Shown one piece after another: positions 55,906-64,000 of a stretch of 64,000 nt of DNA; the first letter of the stretch is position 1; each line of letters begins with the position of its first letter. Source of the stretch: Rhyacophila brunnea (Eukaryota > Arthropoda > Insecta > Trichoptera > Rhyacophilidae); NCBI GenBank assembly GCA_022495005.1, contig JAGYXB010000361.1:1-64000 (forward strand), written 5' to 3'. The position numbers and the translations under genes were made by a program. The notes below the pieces were generated by a model. That model saw only the letters and a program-made list of their open reading frames with translations. It made no database searches and was not told the DNA's origin.

Positions 55906-56009
55906 AAAATGGGCTTAAAGTCTTCCAGCATGAAAAAATCATCATCAGACGAATCTTCCGACGACGATTCAAAAAATAATGGGATACATTGAAGTAAATC
56001 CATTGTATT

Positions 56010-57100
56010 GAAAACCAAAAATACAAAGTAGGTACCTAGGTATTTTATAAATTGAATGATGCTCATATAAATAATATAAGATTACACAAATCAAACTTTG
56101 CGAAGGCATGTATGTTTATAAGTAAATACCTAGCTAGATGTCATCAGTGAGTTAATAAAATTTCATCGAATTAGTGTGTACCTCTTCGTTAGTAGTAATA
56201 TCGTAGTATCTTCTTATTTCTCGTAAGTATACCTGACAAGTGTGTTCTTTTTCTCTGATCGCCACAGCCTACTTAGTTCCAAAAGTCACCCTGCTAACAT
56301 AATCTAAAATATTAAGATTAACAAATCACGATGATCTTACACATGCCGGAGAATGCTGTTTTTAGGCATGTCGATTTTCCTTAATCCTACAAAATATAAT
56401 ATTGTAAGTCAAATGTCGAGAAAATAACAAACGAAACATTTGTAGAAAATCTTAGTTCGATATCGTTTTCAGGTTATGATGCTTTTTAATGATTTCCCGT
56501 TAGACAGATCGTCTTAGTCTATGAACCGTCCGAATTGGTTTGACGTCTCATTTCTGATGGTCCGAGAACGGTTTGATTTTCAATGATACACTGAACCAAA
56601 CGTCAAATCTCAAACCATTTCCGGTCTACTTTCTAGTCATAAAATTTGTACGTATGTATATTGTCTATGGTTTAGTTTGATTCAGGTTCAATGATACGAA
56701 CCTATTGGCGACCAGCTTTTTTTTTTAACTTTTTCAAGATTTTTTTCTAATATATTATGATTGTGTTTCTGGGGTGTTTTTGAATTCACTATTTAGGAGA
56801 TCCTCAGCCAATGTCTAATGTAACAGTCACTACAGTTGTACCTAACTGAACACCTGACCTGAGTACCTACAGTTGTACTGAACATCGTGTTGAACTACAG
56901 ACCGAGACAGACGTATCGCGCTAACAATTTATTTACTGCAAACCGAATTAATTTGTTAACTAACGATAACTACCAGACTAATTAATTTGTCGGACACGGC
57001 GGACCGTTATAATAATTTATTTATAATTTTAATTAATTAACGCGTGCAAATAAAGTCAGTGCGAAAAAAATAAAACGAAAACAACAAACTATTATCATTT
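56010..57100. other. No gene; probable LINE 5' region toward the right
   Basis: The part from about 56740 may be the 5' UTR of the LINE that follows, but no boundary could be set. TTGGTTTGACGT near 56537 and an inverted-type CAAACCATTTCCGG near 56611 hint at a small inverted repeat. Confidence 0.3.
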
Positions 57101-57129
57101 AAACTAAAAAATTATCAACTAAAAATAAT

Positions 57130-58079
57130 ATGGAGTGCTCTCGGTGCAATGAAATAATCGGAGAAACCGATGCTATTCAGTGTGCAATGTGCTTAAAATT
57201 CTCGCACATAAACTGTGTGGGAATTTCGGAGGCGAAATTTAGGAAGATTTCAAAGCCAAATAAAAGCCAATGGAAATGTCCCACGTGTACCCAACTCTCT
57301 TCTCTACCGTCTACTCCTACCACTCAGAGTGCAGTACCTGAACCTACTCTACAGCTGATAATGAACGAGATCAAATCCATTCAATCAGACCTAAAACTTT
57401 TCAAATCTTTGAAAGATGATTTATCTGATCTCAAAACATCAATGGCATTCATAAACAATAAATTCCAAGAACAGGAAAAAAAATTCAATTATTTGACGAA
57501 AAAATCAAAAACATGGATAAACTCGAAAATAACATCACCCAACTTAAAGATACAGTCGACACGCTGCAAACACGCCTCGACAACATCGAAAAGTGGGACC
57601 GTCTTGAAAGTGTAGAAATTCTTGGAGTGCCCGAAGGAAAGTCAGAGGACCTCTCTGCCATCATCAGTAAACTGGGTAACGAGGTAGGAGTCAAAATTAG
57701 TGCCAGCGATATAGTTTTCGCGACGAGGGTGGCCCAACGCTCACCGACCCCCAGCAGGCCGAAACCTATTGTGGCGAAACTAGCCCGCAGGCAGCTGAAA
57801 ACTGATCTTATCTCTGGCATGCGCAGATTGGCCTCTCAAAAAGGTGGTTGCCAATCATCAGCTCTAAACATTCTAGGCCCATCGTTCCCGGTGTACGTGA
57901 ACGAGCACCTCACGCAAAAAACTAAGGCTCTCCTCAGCAAAACCAAAGTCATCACGAAAGACCTGGGGTTCCGTTTTACTTGGGTGCGAAACGGGAAAAT
58001 ATTCGTGAGGAAGCTGGAAACGTCTCCAGCTATCCTCATAAATTCGGAGGGGGACCTAGAAAAGCTGGCCAAAGGATAA
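57130..58079 (+). pseudogene. LINE ORF1: PHD finger and nucleic-acid-binding domain, one frameshift
   Basis: The product starts MECSRCNEIIGETDAIQCAM with a C4HC3-type PHD pattern: CSRC, CAMC, HINCVG and CPTC. A Ser/Thr-rich linker and a coiled-coil stretch (LKLFKSLKDDLSDLKTSMAF) follow. At a run of A residues near 57475-57483 the frame shifts. The second frame carries more coiled coil (MDKLENNITQLKDTVDTLQ) and then a folded domain with VEILGVPEGKSEDL, IVAKLARRQLKTDLI and a KIFVRKLETSP C-terminus, like the RRM/FP25-like region of Jockey and CR1 ORF1 proteins. The stop is TAA 58077-58079. ORF1 proteins bind the element's RNA. A single slip in an A run is the only visible break. Confidence 0.85.
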
Positions 58080-58478
58080 CGGCGATATTATGGACATGGA
58101 TTATTTTTTCACTTATAATATTCATTTATGTTATCTGTTTTCTTCATATTACGTTTCACAAAACACACACATTAACACTACGATGTTATTACCCATTTAG
58201 TAAATATACCATTATAGATATTATCGTAAGCAACTTAGTGTCACTAATTATTATCTTTACATCGAATACTTATAATCCAATTAGTCACCTACGTTACGTA
58301 CAATGCTTTTTGATAATCTACTTTGAGCACTGTAATACTTATAATATACACAATTATCATCGGAATCTAAATCATTTATTTACTGGCACTAATTTGCTAA
58401 TAAATAAAAATAATAAACTATTTATGGCATACCCTTATACTTTTGGCCTAAACACATTCAATAAGACTTTTGTAAAAT
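58080..58478 (+). other. Unusual AT-rich spacer between ORF1 and ORF2
   Basis: About 400 bases separate the ORFs, whereas related LINEs usually have overlapping or closely spaced ORFs. The composition differs from both ORFs. A frame crossing ORF1's end (57980-58486) shows hydrophobic, AT-biased sequence and is probably not a protein. Confidence 0.4.
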
Positions 58479-61379
58479 ATGCCTAATCTTATTATATATT
58501 ATCAAAACACACGTGGACTTCGCTCGAAAACTAACGAATTTTCCAGTAACGTTATGAGTAACGCCTACGACATCATAGGTGTCACTGAAAGTTGGTTGCA
58601 ACCAGATATCTTTGATGCCGAAATCACTGACAACAGGTACGATGTGTTCCGCTGCGACCGTAGCTTCACTAACTCTGAAAAATCCAAGGGCGGTGGTGTT
58701 TTTCTGTGCACCATGCGTACCCTCAACGCTGTTCGTCAATGTTCCTGGCAACCTGAGAACATTGAATGTATTTGGGTAACTATTACCTCCAAATCACTCG
58801 GAACTCCTTACAACCTTCACGTCGCATGCGTATACATCCCAGGGGGGACCTCTTACCACTCACAAAAATTATCTATCTTTTTTCAATCGATCTGCAGACT
58901 GACTGTAGAATATCCTGCTGATCGTTTCCTCATCATCGGTGACTTTAATATACCCTCTTTATCTTGGACGAAACATATTCACTCACAATATTTCTCGCCA
59001 TCTCAAACAAATAACTTTACAGAATCTCTGGTTGTCGACAGTATTTCGCTAGCTGGACTCAACCAATATAACGGTCAAACTAATATCCAAAATCGAACCT
59101 TAGACCTAGTTTTGTCAAACACTGACGTAATAGTGCGTCACTCAAATGACCCATTAGTCCCAGAGGATACATATCATCCAGCTCTCGAGATCGATCTTCC
59201 TTATACTGTGCTAACTCCCGGAATTAAGTTAAATCAAAAACAAACACTCGCATTTAGACGGGGCGACTATGCATCCATTAATAACTATTTATCTTCTGTC
59301 AACTGGTCTCAATGTCTTAGCACACCTCACATTGATGACGCCGTAGAAAGTTTTTATAACATTCTCAACAAAAGTATCGAGCTACATATTCCTAAAAAAG
59401 CTACAAAAAATTCAGCATTTCCTCGATGGTATTCGACACCTCTTATCAAAATTATTAAAGAAAAGGACAAGTACCATAAAAAATGGAAAACTCATGGCGA
59501 CTATCTAGATTATGAATCTTTTAGTATATTACGGAAAAGGCAAAAGAAATTGCAGACAGAGTGCTATAAAAATTTCATCACAATATCCGAACGCTCCATT
59601 AAGTCCCACCCTAAATATTTTTGGACCTTCGTCAAAAACAAGCGAAAATTTCATACAATCCCCAAAAACATCCATTACAACGGCGTCACTGCTTCAGATG
59701 ACATTGAAGTCACCGAATTATTTTCTACATATTTCTTGACAACTTTCAATTCTGATCCCAATCTAGATCCATGCCTATCCAGCATCAACTCAAAAAACAA
59801 CATCGCCGCGACGTCAAATATAATCATCACCGAAAACATCGTCCTGAAATACCTTAAAACCATTGATGTAAGCAAAGGCACAGGAAGCGATAATATTCCC
59901 CCAGTTTACCTAATCAACTGCGCAGATGATCTTGCATACCCCTTATCCATAATCTTCAAAAAATCTCTCCGAGACGGTACATTTCCGCACAAGTGGAAAG
60001 AAGCGTTTGTGATCCCAATTTTCAAAAACGGCTCCACTTCGAGAGCAGAAAACTACAGACCAATCTCGATACTATCAGTACTCAGTAAACTTTTCGAACG
60101 TATAGTATATGATCAACTTTACCCTGCTATATGTTAAAACATTAGCGAAAAACAACACGGTTTCATGCAACGCAGGTCGGTGGTAACAAATCTTGCTATA
60201 TTCTCTAGTTATCTTCTTAATTCCATGGATAAAAAATCGCAAGTAGATACCATCTACACCGATTTTTCTAAGGCCTTTGATAGAGTTAATCATACTATCC
60301 TGATCCAGAAACTAGAACTACTTGGTATTCACGGAGATCTACTCCGCTGGCTTACTTCATACATTCACAACCGATGCCAAGCCGTAGTTATTGGTGGACA
60401 CCGCTCAAACTTTATCTCTATTCCCTCAGGCGTTCCCCAGGGTTCTCATCTGGGGCCACTTTTATTCAACTCATATATCAATGACATTGGCAAGTGTTTT
60501 CAACACGCAAACTATATTTTATATGCAGACGATCTAAAGCTATACACGGAAGTGAATAGCCTTGCTGACTGCCATAGACTGCAAGAAGACATAGAACGCC
60601 TAACATCATACTGTGACCAGAATCTCCTTACTCTAAATGCTTCCAAGTGTCAATCTATTTATTTTACAAGAAACCGTACACCAATAAAATTTCAGTATGA
60701 AATTAACTCCGCGCCAATCCCATTCACTCCGGTAGTCAGAGACCTGGGCGTCCTATTGGATATAAAACTAAACTTTAATGCTCATATTGATCACATTGCA
60801 CAAAAATCCTCAAAAGCATTAGGTTTTGTTTTGCGTACAGGTAAGCCATTCACCAACACACACGTCATAAAACTACTTTATTTCTCCTACGTACGCAGCA
60901 TCTTAGAGTTTGCTTCTACTATTTGGTCACCCACCTATAAATCACAAAAAATCAGACTTGAAAAAGTACAAAAACGATTCATCAAGCACCTAAGATATCA
61001 CAAATCATCACCTCCAACCCAAGTAACACAACATAATTCCACCAGCACACATAACTACAACATTAACTCCCTGGAATCACGACGCACTGTCCACGACATT
61101 AAATTCCTACACCAAATCATACATAACGCCATTGACTCGATCGAAATAGTGCAGTCCAGCATATGTTTAAATGTACCCCAGAAACGCACGCGCTCTCAAA
61201 AATTATTCCATATACCTAAACACAACACTAACTACGCTAGTAATGCTGTATTCGTTAGAATAATGACTACGTACAATAATTTTTTCAGCGATACAGACAT
61301 TTTACACCTAACATTTGACACATTCACAAAAACAATTTGCGAAAAAACATACAAAACTAACTTCACACTACCGCAATAA
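58479..61379 (+). pseudogene. LINE ORF2: endonuclease and reverse transcriptase with one internal stop
   Basis: There are 966 codons in one frame, interrupted only by TAA at 60135-60137. The endonuclease opens MPNLIIYYQNTRGLRSKTNE, then IIGVTESWL (catalytic Glu), FRCDRS, ACVYIPGG, RFLIIGDFNIPSLSW and a TYHPALE segment where related enzymes have SDH. The reverse transcriptase shows GSDNIPPVYLI, AFVIPIFKNG, ENYRPISIL, then after the stop KQHGFM, TDFSKAFDRVNH, IPSGVPQGSHLGPLLF and the catalytic YADDLKLY near 60523. The C-terminus ends KTNFTLPQ. The protein would nick the target and copy its RNA there. The TAA probably replaced a Lys-like codon and alone abolishes full-length product. Confidence 0.92.
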
Positions 61380-61677
61380 ATACCAAAGCCTACTCCCACG
61401 CACTCTCACCCATATATACACACGCACGTAAACACATACCTTATATTATATACTTATTTTAAAGTTGTTTCTTCTATCTCACTTTGTTTTAGTTTAATAT
61501 AAATGTAATAATAAATGTGGAAACCCATTATTGGTCCTTGTATATTATGTAAAAAGTTGTAATATGTACTTTCAATGTCGACTGTGAGGTTTCCCAAATA
61601 AAATAAAATAAAATAAAATAAATAAATATACAAATAAATGAAAAGAATTCTAATAGAAGTTTCTTGTAATAGACAAT

Positions 61678-61725
61678 AATAATTATACGAATCTGAGCAC
61701 TTGATAATTTTCCGAAAATAATGAA
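61678..61725 (+). mobile_element. Remnant of the CAGYGCTC hAT family
   Basis: ATACGAATCTGAGCACTTGA and TAATTTTCCGAAAAT match 53168-53205 just inside the left end of the large hAT element. It is a short scrap next to the LINE tail. Confidence 0.55.
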
Positions 61726-61729
61726 GTGT

Positions 61730-64000
61730 GCCCACTTTTTGTTATATACATACCCTGGAGAGACAAAAATATACAATACTGCTCATTCATGTATGATTGT
61801 ATGAACACGCACATCTACTGAAGAGACAGAGCAGACGAAAATAAAACCCATTTATACCTATAAAATATTATATTGTCAAAAATTGTATTGTTTCTTTTCT
61901 TCTTTTATCTGCAATCCATAAGCAGTTTATAACACTGAATGTATACACTGTATCCACAAAACAGATTAATAAATAAAAATGTAAAAGCCATCGCCATGGA
62001 CCAAAGTTCTGGTGCTTGGTAGTTTATGGCCTGACCGCCAGATTGAAAGATTGAATGCATATTTCGTATGCACATTTCGTAGACATCGAGTACCTATTAG
62101 TGGAGGGATTTTCTAATACGCTGTCTTCAAATAATACAATTTGTTTTTTTTTAAAAAAGGGTCACTCAGGTGACCAAACAAAAATATGAGACAACCATTT
62201 TTTAACTATTTTAACCATCTTTAGGTACCTATAATAATTAGTTGGATTGCAATAACTTGCGATGTTATTTTTTATATCCGTAAAATACAGAAGTTACATC
62301 ACCAATTATTTCGATAAGCTTACTATTCTATGGTAATGACGGCATGAGGTACCTACACAACTTGAACGTTGAGCGGACCTAATGGGATGGGTGAATGGCT
62401 AACAACTATTCCTCTTAAAAAGTCTGTTAATATAATGTCATCTCTGTAAACGCCCATATGCGTTGGGGTGCAAATCTCATACGGTCCTTTTATGAGCAAA
62501 ACTTGTACTTTAATTTTTCTTAAATAGAATTTTGTAAGTATAAATTTTCTTTTCTTTTTTTTTATTTTTACTGTGTAATTTATTTTAAAATTAGAATATT
62601 GCATACGTAAAATCAACTCATCTAGCGTGTATGTTCATAACTAATAATTTACAACTCAATTAGATATTATATTTTTCACAAAATAATTATATACCTGTAA
62701 TCTGTAGTTAATTAATAATAATATTTAATTCATCACGTCATGAGTCTAGGCGGAACATTAATTTTATTTTTTTGAGAAATTTGACGAAATTGAGATCACC
62801 AAAATTTTTTATGACTGATTAAATCTTGAATAATACTCTAATCAATTAAAAACACATTCTTTTGCAAAATATATTTGGTATTATTGTATTCAATATATTC
62901 TGATAACATTTGTAATCAATCAATTATAACTAATACAAATAAGTAAAAAATACTTAATAAAAATTAATAAAAAATGTGTCGAATATACCTACACGTACAA
63001 ATACTTATAAATCACAAATATCTAATCGCCAATGTCAACATAGGCATTTCGAGGAAGAGATAAGATAAAAATGTAAAATCCATCGAAATGGACCAAGATT
63101 TTTTAGCAGGGTATTTTATGATGCTTGGCCAAAATATTAAATTCGCCTTACATTAATTACGTGACAAACTAGAATGCATATAATTTTTGATACATATGTA
63201 ACTATTGAAAACAACATAATATTCTTAACACGTGTTAAGTTTATTCCATATTGTTCCACACCTGAGACCCGTAGCCTGTTATAAAACCACACCAACAAAG
63301 TTATTATAACATTATCACTTAATTCTAAATCAATAAAAAAGTGATAAATATAATATGTCGTTTTCAGGCAGTTAATTTTCCAGCGAAGTTAACTTTAAAG
63401 AGTGATGTTTTTTTAAATACGACCGCGTTAACCGCAAACTGTCAATATCGTTGAGTAGTACTGCAACATATTTTTACACGTCATACTTGATTCCAAATGC
63501 ATTCGATTAGAATCTCCAGTAATACGAGATTATAACGGATGCCTTTTGAATTAAGTATGAGGCAGTGCCGTGTGTTACCAATTATTGTATGCGGAATTGC
63601 CCCGTATTATATCGGTCCGTGTTGTTTTAGATTAAGAAAAATAACGGAAACGTGTGACCGTGTTACCTAGTTAGAATAACCCTGCGAGTAAGGTAAGCCA
63701 GTTCCCATTCAATTTGTGTTCCTCGATTTTGACATTTTTTATATACCTATCTACCTATGGTCACCTGGCAATTTGGTTGATACCAGTGTCGGGACAATTA
63801 TTATCGAGTGGGGAAGTGACGGAAAACACACAGTGACATGTTTATAAACAATATATTAAAATGTTGTATAAAAAAAGTCACACTAACAATAACAATGATA
63901 ATATGAAGAATACACAGAGCACACAATGTATGTAGCGTCTCTAGTCCTAATTATTATTATCACACGATTTTACGATCTGCCTTTTGGATGAGCTTTCCCG
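61730..64000. other. No gene recognised; one short direct repeat
   Basis: A segment with AAAAATGTAAAA, CCATCG and ATGGACCAA occurs at about 61975-62010 and again at 63068-63100. A minus-strand frame at 62353-62616 has no motif. The remainder is AT-rich noncoding sequence. Confidence 0.4.

Larger units (their letters stand above)
50406..56003 (-). pseudogene. PIF/Harbinger (HARBI1-like) transposase gene with one intron, split by two hAT elements
   Basis: The minus-strand gene starts at ATG 56003 (MDLLQCIPLFFESSSEDSSD) and reads to 55914 before a hAT insertion (53146-55905). It resumes at 53145 and continues in frame as VNKKNENYCEDTVAEYTDRQ, FMMHFRVSRN, then FPGVVGNHIKIDKPEDDPLS and YCSMQ. A canonical GT-AG intron follows (52662-52422, 241 bp). 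Exon 2 reads LQLVCADNLKFRNIYVGYPG, SVHDSRVYRNSSLYRQL and KYILGDSGYPCLRNLLTPYK, then meets a second hAT insertion (50710-52193). It resumes as IKIEHAFGLLKQKFRQLYHL and RACCVLHN, ending at TAA 50406-50408. The second Asp (SVHDS) and the Glu (EHAFG) of the DDE triad are present. The segment holding the first Asp (usually IDGTH-like) is missing. One extra frame change lies at the second insertion. The element's own termini were not found. Confidence 0.85.
57130..61625 (+). mobile_element. Jockey/CR1-superfamily LINE, nearly complete
   Basis: ORF1 and ORF2 are in normal order. The 3' end is an (AAATA)n tail at about 61597-61625. It has only one frameshift and one nonsense codon, so it inserted recently compared with the other LINE fragments. 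The 5' end is undetermined and no target duplication was identified. Confidence 0.85.

Noticed and set aside
57980..58486. 168-codon frame across the ORF1 end and spacer
   Set aside because: It overlaps the real ORF1 C-terminus in another frame and continues into AT-rich spacer with low-complexity hydrophobic translation.

Overview
This is AT-rich eukaryotic DNA, almost certainly from an insect. The evidence is spliced DM9-repeat genes, tRNA-headed SINEs, RTE, Jockey/CR1-like, mariner, hAT, pogo/Tigger-like and PIF/Harbinger elements, and short TTAGG runs. The order cannot be fixed from the window; a lepidopteran or hemipteran would fit. No prokaryotic features, CRISPR array or convincing stand-alone RNA gene is visible.

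Host coding content is small. Two paralogous DM9 genes (DUF3421 family) lie in tandem on the + strand. DM9-1 has exons at 1669-1856 and 10682-10924; DM9-2 has exons at 40224-40417 and 42977-43225. They share exon structure, a phase-0 internal intron and a phase-1 upstream junction, and their first exons are not visible. The internal introns (8.8 kb and 2.6 kb) are filled with transposons.

Region by region: 1-13 kb is DM9-1, with a mariner, a SINE, a 2.9-kb hAT with perfect 8-bp target duplication, 80-bp tandem repeats and a Tigger-like element. 13-18 kb holds MITEs and a deleted second mariner. 18.5-26 kb is a nested stack: an RTE LINE with two frameshifts, a hAT inside a fold-back MITE, an LTR-like element inside another MITE, and a short LINE fragment with a 14-bp duplication. 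26-40 kb holds hAT, PIF and 9-bp-duplication MITEs, hairpins, LINE tails and a second LTR-like element. 40-43 kb is DM9-2 with a hAT in its intron. 43-50 kb holds MITEs, including a nearly perfect 229-bp-arm hairpin flanked by TTAA, and SINEs. 50.4-56 kb is a Harbinger transposase gene with one spliceosomal intron, split by two hAT elements of one family; one of these carries a minisatellite built from RTE 3' tails. 57.1-61.6 kb is a nearly complete LINE with a PHD-finger ORF1 and an endonuclease/reverse transcriptase ORF2 holding one internal stop. 61.7-64 kb is AT-rich with no recognised gene.

The main value of the window is as a transposon stratigraphy: several insertions keep exact target duplications, and for two families a homologous empty site lies in the same window. 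All assignments come from reading the sequence by eye; no database search was run.
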